A stretch of DNA of 64,000 bases from Stramonita haemastoma. Its lineage: Eukaryota > Mollusca > Gastropoda > Neogastropoda > Muricidae. The DNA lies in contig CM060318.1 in NCBI GenBank assembly GCA_030674155.1, positions 84,097,622 through 84,161,621 on the forward strand. The letters are read 5' to 3'. Of this stretch, positions 1 to 12,085 are shown in pieces (position 1 is the first letter of the stretch; each line of letters opens with the position of its first letter). The translations under genes were made by a program, and so were the position numbers. The notes beneath the pieces are model-generated. The model was not told the origin of the DNA and did no database searches. It saw nothing but the letters and a program-made list of their open reading frames with translations.

Positions 1-1072
1 ACCAGCACTCAGCATCTTAGCAGCAATTGAACAGGCATTGGGGGCATATTCTCAATGGTGTCTGACAGTTGTGGTGTACACACAAACCAGGTTAACTGTC
101 TCTAAACACAGAGCAGTGTCCAAAAACTCTATACAGAGTTAAAAGGAAGAAGTCAAGAAAATGAAACATTTGTTCAGAGACAACAATTAAATAAATTATT
201 TTTAACAACTATGTCAGAGCAAAATTCAGAGCCTGTTGTATATCTATAGTTTTTACTTTTAAACTCTTACTAAACTTAAAACCAAAAATCGTATCTTCTT
301 AAATCAAGCTTTGAAACAGCCCTTCACTGATTTCTGCGCATCTTTTTTTCAGTACCACATCTCTTATCATTTCTGTGCCTCAACTCTAAAAAAAAAAAAT
401 TCTTTTAAACAACAAAAAAAACATACTCGCTCATTCGTTCACTCTAAAGAATTCCCTCTTTTTAAAAAAATGTATTTACCAAGAAGTATTTTCAATCGTT
501 ATATATCTATCATTCACAATAATTAAAAAATGAAACATTAACAAATAAAAATCTGTTGACCTCTGCTAGCAGTAGTGTTGCCACTGTTCATTTGGTATTC
601 AAGGTGATCTTTGGATAAAATTTCCCTGGCACCCCATTTGAGCTACATCTCAGCTCTGAAAGCAGCTGTTTCATGTGTTAAAGAGTGTTTCTTTTCCGAA
701 ATGACCTGAGTGCAGCAAGCCTGATAAACTCATCCTGGGCACAAAGAGTGCACTCACTTGTTTCAGTCCTTTCACTACCCTCCCTGCCTTCACCCCCCAC
801 CCCCTCCACTCCCCAGGTCTTAAAAAAACAAGCAGAATACCCCAATATTGATTAAATGATACCATTCTGCAGTTATTTTTATGCCTGAATAATTACAAGT
901 GTTCAAAGACTTTGGAGGAAACGCTACCACAAACTTGTCAATAAATCCCCTTAACTATAACCGGGGTGCTACCATTTAAACAAATCAAAAACAAAGAACA
1001 CAGTTACTATATTTAAGGGGTAGAACCTCAATATCATAATATGAGCACAGACAACAAACAGTGACAGCTTAC
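1..1072 (-). other. CSRNP intron, left edge of window
   Basis: Intron downstream (minus sense) of the CSRNP exon at 1073-1195; the following exons lie outside the window. The sequence is AT-rich with short A and T runs. I see no further CSRNP exon here and no repeat I can name. Confidence 0.6.
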
Positions 1073-1195
1073 CCAGGGTGGACCCTCCCTCGCTGGGCAC
1101 ACAGGTGAAGCCTTGCTTGCGCTGGAAGTAGTACACCGTGACGTCTGTGAACTGCACATTTTTCTTGGACCGCTTCTCGGGTGGCGGCTGCCCCA
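1073..1195 (-). CDS. CSRNP: CSRNP-family protein, second coding exon (conserved N-terminal domain)
   Basis: Exon of 41 codons (phase 1 in, phase 1 out) with acceptor cacag at its upper edge and donor GTAAGC at its lower edge. The translation runs [14 protein letters not shown], then [17 protein letters not shown], then [11 protein letters not shown]. The K-K-x-V-x-F...VTVYYF...QGF..VPS.GGSTLG block is the signature of cysteine/serine-rich nuclear proteins (CSRNP1-3, fly Axud1), nuclear transcription regulators linked to Axin/TGF-beta/apoptosis responses. It joins in frame to the exon at 2761-2884. The cysteine-rich core expected next lies beyond the left edge. Family call is firm; which paralogue is not resolvable. 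Confidence 0.9.
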
Positions 1196-2760
1196 CTGTG
1201 CAGTAGAAAGCATGCGCATGTTAGAAATATAGTACAGAGATACTATGGTGAAAAAATGTAAATATTAGGATAAGTTATAAAATATATTATACTGTTTCCA
1301 GAAACTTTACAAAAATACTTCATTTGTTTGTTGTGTTTTGGTGGGAGTGGGGGGGGAGGGGGGGGGGTTTCTATTTAATTCTTTCGGTTACTTTTCAAAA
1401 CATTTCATTTGTTTGCTTTGTTTTGTTTTTGTCTGGTTCTTGTTTGTAATGATTCTCTCTTTCTCTTAATTAAAAAAAATGCCTTCCCTATGCAGATTGG
1501 CAGTTGTCATTTCTCTCCTGCTGTAAGCTGCAGCAGTGCACTTCTCCCTGCGGACATAACCATGTGGGAAGTTTTCTTGTTGCAGTAGAAGTAGTAATGG
1601 GACTGGCTCAAGCCTAAGCCTGATGGCTTACTGAATGCTCCATCCATGATAACTATTTTCTTTACACATTTATTCGTTTATCTATTCACTATTGTAACCA
1701 CCTTGAATAGAGACCAACTTCACTTTCCATTAGCAAAAAAAACAAAAACAAAACAAACAAACAAAACAAAAAAAGAGCATTTTTAGTCAGCTGTCAAGAC
1801 TTTTGGTTTACAGACTTAGGCTTTCTCTTCCGTTTTTTTGTTTCCATTTGTTTCATTTCTTTGTTGTTGTTGTTTTCAAAATGATTTCTGTTCACTAATT
1901 TTTTTTTCTCCAAATAATCCATTTCCTAAATTTCTTGAAAATTGTAAATTATACTCTTACTACATGAAACACTCAGCCGCCGCTGTGGCCTAGTGGTTAG
2001 GGCGTTGTACTCGTAATCTAAAGGTTGCGGGTTCGATCCCAGCTATTCCGCTATGGCGTTGTGCCCTTGGAAAAGGCACTTTACGGCTATTTTCTCACCC
2101 CACCCAGGTGTAAACGGGGTACCAACCTTGTGTTGGGGGTTAACCCTGCGATAGACTGGCGTCCTATCCAGGGGGGAGTCTATGACTCTCAGTCGCTTAA
2201 CGTCACAGAAACCGGGATAAGCACCGGCCTGATGAGCCTTATGGCTCGGGACAGACTTTAACTTTAACTTAACATGAAACACTCGAGTTTTAAAATAATG
2301 CAATTACAACTTTTATATACTTATATACACTTAAAAACAACCACTTCTTTCACCTTTTCTCTAATACAAATAAATATATACACTTGGAACTGGATAAGTT
2401 TGGGTTTTTCAACTTTATATTTGTCCTTCCCTCACCCCCATCCCATCAACTCCTTCCTGCTTTTGAGAAACAAACATTTTAAAATTCTTTTTCACAATCA
2501 ATAAACAAATAAAACCACAGCAGAAGAGAAGCAATTGTTTCTGGACTGAGGCTTTATACTGATCTCCTCAAACAACTTAAAAAAACAGCAAATAATAATA
2601 AAATCACTGTCTAACAGCATTCTGACTTAAGCATTAATGTTATCAGTGAAAACAAAATAAATACTACATTCACAATCACCTGAGATCAACATCAAACAAA
2701 CTTACACACAGATCTACAAACGCATTCACTCGTACACAAAACACACACTGTGCAACTAAC
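1196..2760 (-). other. CSRNP intron carrying a SINE
   Basis: Intron between the two CSRNP coding exons. It holds a G-rich run near 1345-1370, AC- and T-rich low-complexity stretches, and a young SINE at 1975-2271. No other exon is seen. Confidence 0.65.
1975..2271 (+). mobile_element. SINE family A, copy 1, with perfect 13-bp target duplication
   Basis: tRNA-like head with an A box (tggcctagtggttaggg) and a B box (ggttcgatccc), a body containing gcccttggaaaaggcac, and a tail of ctttaac repeats. It is flanked by a perfect 13-bp direct repeat, acatgaaacactc, at 1962-1974 and 2272-2284. The intact duplication marks an insertion by target-primed reverse transcription that has had little time to decay. 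A second, inverted copy is at 4337-4641. Confidence 0.88.
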
Positions 2761-2884
2761 CCGTGGCAACAGAGATGTCCGCACTGCTGTTGGTGACATT
2801 GCTGCAATTACTGTCATCACTCTCAGACTGTGCCGAGTTCAGGTCCTCTCCACTGTCCACTTCCTCCAACTTTCGCTTTGGCAT
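2761..2884 (-). CDS. CSRNP: CSRNP-family protein, first coding exon with start codon
   Basis: Starts at the ATG at 2884 (context ccaaaATGc, A at -3) and encodes 41 codons plus one base, ending at donor GTTAGT. The protein begins MPKRKLEEVDSG and continues with a Ser/Asp/Asn-rich stretch. KRK(L/F)EEVD near the N-terminus is the hallmark start of CSRNP/AXUD1 proteins and is followed in the family by the VTVYYF exon, found here at 1073-1195 in matching phase. The open frame continues upstream of this ATG but has no earlier ATG, so this start is preferred. Confidence 0.9.
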
Positions 2885-3029
2885 TTTGGTGCAGGAGCAA
2901 CACCACCCTTCAGGCGACGAACGCAGAAGCAGTAGCTTTCTCACAGACAGTCAAACGCAAATCCAGGAGAATCCTCAGCACGCTGGCATCCCTGGCACTG
3001 GTGGTTCTCTCCACCGCTGTAGCTGATGG
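2885..3029 (-). other. CSRNP: Probable CSRNP 5' UTR part of the first coding exon
   Basis: Upstream of the CSRNP ATG the exon probably extends to 3029, where the minus strand reads cttgttgcag, a good acceptor. This implies at least one further non-coding 5' exon at a higher coordinate. The acceptor choice is inference. Confidence 0.5.
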
Positions 3030-3337
3030 CTGCAACAAGCAGACAGGCACTAATCAATGACGACAGCCTTTGTCATTCAGCGTGCTGTACTCCACACAAA
3101 GAAAACACCACCCCTTCCCATACTAACCCACTTCTTGCAATGCAATCACAACAAATTAACAATTTTGTTTTAAAAATCAATCAATTGTTCACCTGGGTCA
3201 TTGTGACACTGGTTGTTCTGTTGGGGATTTTTTTTTCTTCTTCTCTTTAGTGATACTTCCACAGCTAACAAATAACAGGCAGAGTGGCATCACACTGAAT
3301 GCAAGAAGAAGTAGAGTTCGGCAAACAGAACTGCAGA

Positions 3338-3342
<5 letters not shown>

Positions 3343-3421
<79 letters not shown>
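3343..3421. repeat. (CA)n microsatellite
   Basis: Pure CA tract of about 40 units. All reading frames through it (poly His-Thr or Val-Cys) are artefacts. Confidence 0.98.
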
Positions 3422-3424
<3 letters not shown>

Positions 3425-3673
3425 AAAGAAAAAACAAAGAAAGAAAAGTTTGGCAATTTCACACACATCTTTATCATAAAAAAACTGAATTGACTCTTGA
3501 CTTAAGTCTTATCTAGGAAGTTCAAAAAGCATTTCTTAATCAGCTGATGTCTTTTTTGTGTCAGACTATGACCCCCCCCCCCTCCCCCCAAAAAACAACA
3601 ACAACACAACAACCCAACACTTTTATATGGACAAAATATAAATGCACCCAAACACACTAATGTGCATGTATTC

Positions 3674-3765
3674 ACACACACACACACGCACACGCACGCA
3701 CGCACGCACACGCAAAGCACGCACGCACACACACGCACACACGCACACCACACACACACACCACA

Positions 3766-3835
<70 letters not shown>

Positions 3836-3838
3836 CAC
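3674..3838. repeat. (CA)n / (CACG)n compound microsatellite
   Basis: CA repeat with a CG-rich variant front half (cgcacgcacg units) and pure CA towards the end. It is preceded near 3572-3588 by a short poly-C run. Confidence 0.97.
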
Positions 3839-4336
3839 ACAGAGTTTTTTTTCCACTTCATATTTTCTCTGAGTTAAAAGACTTTGTGATGACTTTGTAG
3901 TCTGAGAGAATTGCCAGGAGACAGCTCAGTTTGCTGGAAAGTAACATTCTGATTTTCAGATTGCTATCAAGTGAGTTTTCAGTTTCCTTTGGATTTTTTA
4001 AAAGACAACACTGTTCTCCCCATGAATACCACATGCACTTTTTGACCATATCACCTGCACACACATACTGCCCTGGAGCGCATGCAAAAAGCAGCTTTCT
4101 ACTTCAGGAAATAAGCCTCTTCATACCTAAAAATCAACTGAATGAGAAGACTGCTTAATGAAATTAAACAGCTGGTGAAACAGTTTGCAGTACTATTTCC
4201 TTGATATTTTTGTCCCAAATTCAAATTAGCAGTCAGGACTTTTCACTTTTTTTAAAAACAAAATTTTGTGTTTCTGAAAGTAATTGAAGACAGAGCAATC
4301 AGTGAAACATGGCAAACTATTTCTCTTTCCAGTAAG
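3839..4336. other. Intergenic DNA, nothing recognised
   Basis: AT-rich single-copy-looking sequence between the CA repeat and the inverted SINE A. No conserved coding segment or repeat signature was seen. Confidence 0.5.
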
Positions 4337-4641
4337 TTAAAAAAAAAAGAAAAAAGTCTGTCCTGAGCCTAAGGCTCATCAGGCCGGTGCTTATCCCGGT
4401 TTCTGAGGCATTAAGCGACTGAGAGTCATAGTCTCCCCCCTGGATAGGACGCCAGTCTATCGCAGGGTTAACCCCCAACACAAGGTTGGTAGGTTGGTAC
4501 TGTTTTACACCTGGGTGGGGTGAGAAAATAGCCGTAAAGTGCCTTTTCCAAGGGCACAACGCCATAGCCGAAAGCTGGGATCGAACCCGCAACCTTTAGA
4601 TTATGAGTCCAATGCCCTAACCACTTGACTACAGCGGCGGC
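4337..4641 (-). mobile_element. SINE family A, copy 2
   Basis: Inverted copy of the element at 1975-2271: tail at the low end, tRNA-like head with a B box (gggttcgatccc on the minus strand) and A box at the high end. Flanked by ctttccagtaag (4325-4336) and ctttctggtaag (4642-4653), a 12-bp target duplication with two mismatches. It is therefore older than copy 1. Confidence 0.87.
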
Positions 4642-4913
4642 CTTTCTGGTAAGAACACCAGACAATGCACAAAAGTGACTGCATTCAACAATGAACAAGT
4701 TCTTTCAAACATACAAACCCAGCCAAAGATATTTTCCGAGTTATTGTCGTGTATTGATCATGTCATGCAGAAAAAGGAAAGAGTGACATTTCCAGATTTT
4801 CCCCTCCTACATCCGTGTGCAATCCGAGATACAATGCTAAATATTACAAGTCATGAAAATGCTTGCATCACTGTCTGAAGTGAACAGTTTTCAAATACAG
4901 CAATGAAGAAGGA

Positions 4914-5283
4914 AATTGGCAGGATGGTTTAGACGTTCACTTGCCTAACAAATAAACCTTGAAGTTCTGGGTTCCTTTCCCAGCCTTGCCCTTTCTGCTC
5001 AGTTTGACAGGAAAATCGAACAGCATGCCAGTCTTTCAGAGGTGACACTAAACCAGTCAGACCCAAGTGCTTACTGACTTATGCACATCTAATGAACTCC
5101 TGACAGTTGAAAATCAAGTCAAAAAGAGCAGGGAGACTACCTCCCAACTACCCTGGCAAAACTGGTAGGTTTTATTCCAAACAATATCCCCGAAGTTGGA
5201 ATGCTACTACCTTAATGATGGGGGGGAAAAACCATGCAAAATCTCACCATTTGTGAACCTTTGAGCTCTAGCAAAGAAATATA
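4914..5283 (+). mobile_element. SINE family D (own head and body, tail type ii)
   Basis: Starts ggcaggatggtttagacg (A-box-like), has a weak B-box-like ggttcctttcccagcc, then the body lines gccctttctgctcagtttga and ctggcaaaactggtaggtt. It ends in tail ii: ccccgaagttggaatgct, caaaatctcaccat, gagctctagc. A second copy is at 6430-6765, which defines the family. Confidence 0.75.
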
Positions 5284-6156
5284 TTTAAAAAATCATATAA
5301 AAGAGATGCAGCATTCATTACGTGCAGCTCCAAGTCTCACTTCAAAACTAGCTTGCTTTGGATTATTATCTTACATAAAATTATGAAGACACTGCGACTT
5401 GACCCGACAGGACTTTTTCCTTGATTCCAAAGAATCACTGGTACACTGCTCAGTGCTTCTTGAGCAAGCTGAACCTGCCACAGCCAATATCTAATCAAGT
5501 TGCAGAGTGACTGTCTCATTCACACCACTGACCATGGCTGGTCTATGCTTCTACAAATGATAGACCAGATCAGTTATTTTTATGTGTGTGCACTATCTTT
5601 TGAGTGCCCTCACACACTAGACCTTATCGAAAGGCCTCACAAGAAAATGACTGAGCCATCAGTGGAAAAAAATCCCTTGAAAAGGGCAACTCAATAGCTA
5701 CTCAAAGCCACACATTCAGGTTACTTGACATATTGTTAGTATTTGTCAATAAAAATAAGAAGAGCTGTGCATCATTTATTGTTAATCTATAAGCTGCAAA
5801 GTCACTCTACATACTCATGGTCCACAGCATGAATGCTGACTACTTTCTGAGTTTTTGTCTAAAATGGTCATGCTGCCATCAGAGAATAATAAATTATTAT
5901 ATATACCTTTGCATGGAAGGTGAAAAAATGTTCAGTAATTTCTGATGCGCCACTGCCTCCAGTCCACCTACAATTGAGTTTTATGCCAGATGTTGACTGT
6001 ATATAGGTCACACACATGATGAGATGACAGGTGAAACAGGTGGGTGAGCTATTAGGTTTCACCCAAAGGTTGTCAGCTGTCTATCCCTTTGTCCTCACCT
6101 CCATCCAAACAGCTGTATGAGACTTTTGATAGTATCACAAATTACAAACACACAGT
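5284..6156. other. Intergenic DNA, nothing recognised
   Basis: No coding similarity, repeat family or RNA gene was seen. Short frames here lack any conserved motif. Confidence 0.5.
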
Positions 6157-6226
<70 letters not shown>

Positions 6227-6243
6227 TCTCTCTCTATCTCTAT

Positions 6244-6303
<60 letters not shown>

Positions 6304-6348
6304 CTCTCTCTATCTCTATCTCACACACACACACACACACACACACCA

Positions 6349-6416
<68 letters not shown>

Positions 6417-6418
6417 CA
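6157..6418. repeat. Compound (CT)n-(CA)n-(CT)n-(CA)n microsatellite
   Basis: Alternating blocks of CT and CA with tctctatctc interruptions. The two CT-to-CA transitions look alike, as if a CT+CA block had been duplicated. Confidence 0.97.
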
Positions 6419-6429
6419 ACACAAAGAGG

Positions 6430-6765
6430 GAATGTGGGGTGGACAATTTAGATGTTCACCTACCCAACAAGTAAACCATCAGGATCTGGGTTTAATTCCA
6501 AGTCTTGCCCTTTCCTCCCAGATTGACAAAAAATCAAAATGAATGCCAAATTTTTTCAAGGAGACTCTAAACCAGTTGGACCTGTGTGCTTTGTGTGAAA
6601 ATCGGAAAGAGCAGGCAGGCTCCTCCAAACTGTTCTGGCAAAATTGTTAGGTTTGATTCCAAACTGAAACTGGAATGCAGCTACTTTAAATCATGGGGGT
6701 GGGGGATGGTCACATATATGCAAAAATCTCACCATTGGTGAATCTCGGAGATCTAGACAAGAAAC
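6430..6765 (+). mobile_element. SINE family D, second copy
   Basis: Matches 4914-5283 over its length: head tttagatgttcacctaccc, gccctttcctcccagattga, ctggcaaaattgttaggttt, then tail ii with aaactggaatgcagctac, caaaaatctcaccattggtg and gagatctag. The head is diverged from a working tRNA promoter. Confidence 0.75.
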
Positions 6766-7368
6766 GAAACAAAAACACACACACACACACACACCACTAA
6801 GAGGTCATACTTTTTAATTAATGCTACAATAATGAGCTTAAACCTAAATCACTCTATTTTTTTTCTTCTTCCAATCAATGTGATCATTAATGAAAATACT
6901 GAGTTCTTTGGGAAAGCAAAAGTAGAGGCAGAATGAGGACATCAAGAAGCAGAATCTCGAAGGATTCAAGACCAAAAAGATTATGCCTGCTGTCATAAGT
7001 ATCCCCTAACAGTCACCAAGTTTTCACAATAATTAGTTCATCACAGACAAAACACGGGAGACTTCTTTCCTACCAGTTCATTCCCTACTTCTAACTACCT
7101 TGAAAGATTCTGTGATGGGAGTTCAGAGCTGGAAGGAACGATCACAAGACTACTGAAAAGTGTTTTTCCTGATGGTTAGAAAGACATCTGAGGTGGAATC
7201 AGCACCCAGTGAGGGATAATGAGGCTTCACTAACATTGTTAGAACACAAATTGCAGATTCCGGATGGCAGCATCAAGAAATTATTTACTCTATTTTCTAC
7301 AGCTATGTTGTTTTAGAAGATCTTTAATCCTTATCTTTAATTGAATGTCTCCCCCCCCTCTCTCTCCC
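6766..7368. other. Intergenic DNA, nothing recognised
   Basis: Starts with a short CA run (6775-6795). The rest shows no gene or named repeat. Confidence 0.5.
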
Positions 7369-7373
7369 TCTCT

Positions 7374-7469
<96 letters not shown>

Positions 7470-7552
7470 ATGCCTGCTTGTGTATATGTGTGTGTGTCAA
7501 GTCATGTCGAATTTTTATTTCCAGATGGCACATTGAATAAGCATTGATTTGC

Positions 7553-7634
<82 letters not shown>

Positions 7635-7681
7635 ATGTGTGTGTGTGCATGTGTGTGTATGTGTGCATGCATGTGTGTGTT
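7369..7681. repeat. Two (GT)n microsatellites
   Basis: GT tracts at about 7376-7462 and 7553-7681, separated by about 90 bp of unique sequence. The second ends in gtgcatgtgtgt variants. Confidence 0.97.
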
Positions 7682-8334
7682 CACTGAGACAATTAGTTTG
7701 TTCTTTACTACTTTAGTCCCCGTCTCTCCTTCCCTTTCCTTCAAGTTTCTCAAACACAAAATGCTACCAAACAGTTTCATGTCCTCCTCTGCATCCCTTC
7801 ACTTCTTAGTTCTAGTGAATGTGTAGTAGGTTCTTTTCAATCCAGTTTCCTGGAAAGACCCTGCAGCAGCCACTGACTGTCCCTTTTGCAGGACCCCATA
7901 ACCGCCAGCAGAAGAGGGGCAAAAATCAATAGTCTCACAGCAAGAGAAAGCACTCTTTCCTTCGCTTCCCAATTCTAGCCCTGCGCTCTGAAAGAACTGA
8001 AAGGCGTGTGCTGTCTCTCTGGACTGCTGCAAGTTTCCAACTGAGGAAAAGCAAGAATTCACTGCACTTTCCACATCCTGCTCTATGCCTACCATCAAAT
8101 TTAATCCTGATACAGCTATGGAACACAATACGAGAAAAAAAATTGTGGTCTATCTTGGTTACTTTCATAGATTACCAAATTACTCCTTTTTATAGTTTTG
8201 TTTTTTTGGGGGGGGGGGGGGGTTGTTTTTTTGTTTTTTTAAAATCTAGACAGAAAGTAAAACAAAATGGGAAGCCAAAAAAGCTACTTTTTAACTAGGA
8301 CGTATATATGCATTCTGTCTTTTACAGAAGATAT
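7682..8334. other. Intergenic DNA with a T7-G14 homopolymer junction
   Basis: No gene recognised. Around 8200-8235 a T run joins a G run of about 14 and another T run, a pattern repeated at several other places in the window (near 1350, 12905 and 23255). Confidence 0.5.
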
Positions 8335-8508
8335 TCCCCTGAAGTCGGGGTATGGCTGCCTATATGGCGAGGTACTTGAAAATAGTCATACACGCAAACT
8401 TCTTATTTAGTGTGCAATTTCAATCTCACAGTGATTCCCAGGTGGGATTAGTGAGTCAGAGTGCACATTCTGGGTGACCCCCCAGTGTGTTAAGCTGGGG
8501 AACAACAA
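8335..8508 (+). mobile_element. Solitary SINE-type 3' tail (tail iii)
   Basis: Begins cctgaagtcggggtatggc, then tcaatctcacagtgattccc, gagtgcacattctgggtgac and gttaagctggggaac, ending in caacaacaac. Related copies are at 26285-26402, 33656-33820 and 38690-38853. The first 30 bases resemble tail ii, so the two tails are probably variants of one 3' module. Confidence 0.7.
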
Positions 8509-8556
8509 CAACAGAGGATATATAACAAATTAAAAATCTACATGGCAGCTAGCTGC

Positions 8557-8912
8557 TATAGATGTGTGGTTAAGACTGTTTGACTTAATCATGAGGGTGA
8601 CTCCTTGGAGTCAAGGGTTTGAACCTTGGCGGAGGTATCTAGTGATTTAAGCATGTGGATTTTTCTGATCCCCAGGTCAACTGAAAGTGCAAGTCTACCA
8701 GTGCCTTATTTCCCTTTGTGCACATGCACAAGCAGAAAACCAAACATGCACAGCACAGATCCAGTACTTCATGTCAGCATCCTGTAGGTTACAGAAACAC
8801 AAACATATCCTTCCAGCATGCATCCTGTCCCCAAAAAATTGCTGCTCTTTACTGGGAATGCTTCAGATGAGGATAGCAGGCAGACCTCCTGCTGAGTTGC
8901 AAGCACAGTAAA
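8557..8912 (+). mobile_element. SINE family E, fullest copy
   Basis: Possible degenerate tRNA-like head (gtggttaagactgtttgact; gggtttgaacc as B box), then cccaggtcaactgaaagtgc, gtaggttacagaaacacaaa and a 3' part with gaggatagcaggcagacctc. Related copies: 17528-17735 (minus), 27176-27300 (minus), 46384-46700 (plus). Confidence 0.65.
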
Positions 8913-9298
8913 TACTAGACACTATGCATCTAACTCAATAAGGGAAAGCCGAGATGACAAAGAACCTATTTGAGTAAAAAAAAAAATTTTTTAAACCCTA
9001 AAAAACAAAACAAAAACCCAATGTCTGTCACAAATTCAAAAGATCACTCACTTATCAGTCTAAAGAGGTAGAGAATTCTGAAGAAAAAATGGGAAACCTC
9101 ATAATATTATAAATGTATAACCCAAGTAATACTGATAGATAAAATATAAAATAACATACTTCAAACACAGAACTGAAAAAAAAAAGAAGATATTTCTTAT
9201 TTAGTCAGGAACTATTTCTGTAAAGAGAAAGGCAGTTCACATCTCTCTGTCTCTCTCTCTGTCTCTCTCTCACACACACACACACCACACACTATCAC
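8913..9298. other. AT-rich intergenic DNA with short CT/CA runs
   Basis: A-rich sequence, then short CT (9243-9270) and CA (9271-9283) runs. No gene was seen. Confidence 0.5.
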
Positions 9299-9623
9299 TT
9301 AACCCTCTTAGTCCCCAACCGGGATTTGCCAGGATTGACACCCCCCCCCCCCCCCCCCCCCCCCGAATCCAGAACAGGATTTGCGGATTTACACACCATA
9401 GATTTCCATCATGTTGTGACGATCACTAATTGCTACCATATGCCAAAGCTCTATCAAGCTAGAAGAACAAAGCCTGCTGTGAGTCTAGAAGTAATTATAG
9501 CTGCTGGTATGTACTTAGAAGGAAGAAAAGGCCAGAGAACATGTGTGCCTGACCTGATTTTGTTATGGAATGAGAAATGTAGGGGCAGTTTGCGTTCAGA
9601 GAATCCGAATGCAAGAGGGTTAA
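9299..9623. mobile_element. piggyBac-like MITE flanked by TTAA
   Basis: Ends are TTAA-CCCTCTTa at 9299-9309 and tCAAGAGGG-TTAA at 9612-9623: inverted termini starting CCC next to a TTAA on both sides, as in piggyBac-type elements. It contains a poly-C run (about 9342-9364) and no transposase, so it is a short non-autonomous copy of about 317 bp without the TTAAs. The short inverted ends leave some doubt. Confidence 0.55.
9342..9364. repeat. Poly-C homopolymer (about 22 bp)
   Basis: Uninterrupted C run inside the MITE. Length is likely unreliable in any assembly. Confidence 0.9.
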
Positions 9624-9934
9624 TGTGAACAGATATTAAATCACTCACATTAAATTAATATTTAATATCTATATATAAATAATATATTATTTTGACAGTC
9701 TTCAACTGTTAGCTTCACTAGCTGCTTCAAATTGGCTAAAAATGGACCGGACTTTGCCTCAACAATTGTTTACATTACATGGCACAACCTAAAAATATTT
9801 TCAAGTCAAAACTTCTAACATCGAATATGTTGCAAAAAATTAATTTAGCAATCAAATAATGAGAAGCTTGTAATGCTGCTATAAACCTGAGCACCATCTG
9901 AGTTAATCCTATTACTTTCTAAATCAACAAATGA

Positions 9935-10045
9935 GATTTCCTGAAGTCGGAATGCAGAACTTTACATAAATGGTGTGTAAAAACAGTCGCAGCATACACA
10001 AAATCTCACCATTGGTGAACCTCTGAGCTCTAGTTGAGGAACAAA
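9935..10045 (+). mobile_element. Solitary SINE tail ii
   Basis: ttcctgaagtcggaatgcag, then acacaaaatctcaccattgg and gaacctctgagctctag: tail ii without head or body, a 5'-truncated copy. Confidence 0.65.
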
Positions 10046-10469
10046 CAAAAAAACTAACAAACAAAAAAACTATGTTTTTCATGTTATTTGGGTTGGGGTT
10101 TTTTTTTTACAATAAGAAAAAGGGTTAGTGGGTGGGTACGTGGGTGTGAGTAGAAGTGTTTGTGAGGGAGGGTGCAATTGTTATCCTTGTCCCTATTGCT
10201 ACTGTGAAGTTCTTGTTCTTGGAAAATGCACAAACAAAATCCAAATAACACACAACAAGATTATACCCATTTTTAATCATGTTTAGCTCAGCTGATCAAG
10301 TTTAACAACTGCCAAGTTATCTCACTTACAGCATACTTTCTCATTACCACTAAACCCATTTTAATGCAATATATAACTGTTTCAAACATTTTTTTAATCA
10401 TATACAGTACATCATTTTAAGAAATAACAAGCTTACAGCTTGTATCATGCTCATGAAAAATTTAATAAA

Positions 10470-10585
10470 TTAAGTCCAGCATCCCTGAAGCTGGAATGCA
10501 GTTACAATAACCGTCAGTAAAAATGGTCACATACACAAAAATTTCACCATTGGTGAACCCTGGAGCTCTAGCCAATAAACAAAAA
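10470..10585 (+). mobile_element. Solitary SINE tail ii
   Basis: catccctgaagctggaatgc, then cacaaaaatttcaccattgg and ctggagctctagccaa: another 5'-truncated tail ii copy. Confidence 0.65.
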
Positions 10586-12085
10586 AAAATCCACACCAAA
10601 AAAAGTCAAGTTCAGCAACTTTTGATAATCAATGATATGTTTAAGATTTTAAATTAAAAAAGAACTCTAACATAAGTCAACTGACATGTACATGTCCTAG
10701 AAAATATTGAAATCAAACCCAGTTCAAACACTGTTCATACTGAAATGGAGCTATAAAGTTGAATCATAATTTAGAAAATTCTTGGAATTCTCTCAATAGC
10801 AAGGTAACTGTTCCAAATACACTAAGTAAAAAGAGACAGCCAATTCTAATGATTTTTTCATGGATTAGACACTGTGACAGCCAATCTTATTGACCTCTAA
10901 ACAACAACAATTTAATTTAAAAACAAACAACTAAAAAACCCAAAGAGCCCCCTTTGTCAAAACAACAGGAATAAGTGAGCGGGCAATTAAGTGATAGCAT
11001 CAACTGATTAGGTGGACAATGATTTGGGAGAGAAAGACAAGAGTGTGAAGAACGACTTGCCTTAGGCAGCTGATGAGAGACTGACAGTTGTGTCACCCTG
11101 TGAAACCACAGCCCGCTGTGCTCCACTAACCCCCTGAAGGCTGGATCACACCTCTGTGATTCCACTCTTTGTGGGCCCTCACATGGCCGCACACATCTCT
11201 TTTTGCTCCAGCCTTATGGCCGCTACAACCACTTTCTGCGCCTTTCCTTGTTTCTTCCGTTTTTGGTCTCCCTACAAGGCACCACAAGTAGACGTTATTA
11301 TTAACCTTCTTCCTTTCTTTCTTTCTCCCTTCTTTTCCTCTTAAACTAGCAAATATTACTTCAGTGCTGCTTCTTACTTTTACTGTCTCTTCTAAACTTT
11401 TCCTTTACACTAACATTGGTGTTACAATTTTATACATGTTATAACATTGTCTGATGTCATCATTTGACTGTGCTCTGTTCTTTGTCCTCTTCATTTTTTA
11501 TGTTCACTTCGAATTGTCTATGAAACAGATGTACATTCTTAATCACAGTGCTCATTACCTAAATCCTAAATAGAAAAGGACTGTGACAAATATAAGCAAC
11601 ATTCCCTGAGCTACACACCTTAAATCCCTTTTCAAGGCTGCTGGATTCTCCATTCCACCCCCAACACCTTTTTTTTTCTTTTTATAAGGCCTGAGGGGTG
11701 TCAACACAAGGTAACGCTGACTTTTGCTTTCAGGGGAAACAGAAACAACATAGAACAGAAATAAATTCAGTGTTATGAAAATCGTCTGGAATATCAAAGA
11801 GAATTTTAACTGTACTTTGTGTTAAAAACACACACACATACTGAAAACTGTACTATGTGTTCATTGACTTTTCTTTTTTTAAAAAAAAAAAGGCTTTCCA
11901 GAGGCTTTGGCATGTGGTGTTATTGGCTACAATGAAGAAGTACAATATCAGCTCAAACCTGATTGAAGTCGCCACACTTTATCAGAAAGAAACCAGTGCA
12001 TTTTACTATAATGGAGTGATACAATCAGACTGGCAACTCCTTCCACACAACACAAGTGTACAATGTCAAAATTGTAGCCAATAGC
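10586..12085. other. Intergenic DNA, nothing recognised
   Basis: AT-rich sequence with no conserved exon. A short GC-richer patch near 11150-11290 contains two atggccg/atggccgc motifs but no gene evidence. Confidence 0.45.

Noticed and set aside
1975..2050. Possible tRNA gene
   Set aside because: Has A and B boxes but no proper acceptor stem or anticodon arm, and it is the head of a SINE with target duplications. The same applies to the heads at 4570-4641, 25769 and 54781.
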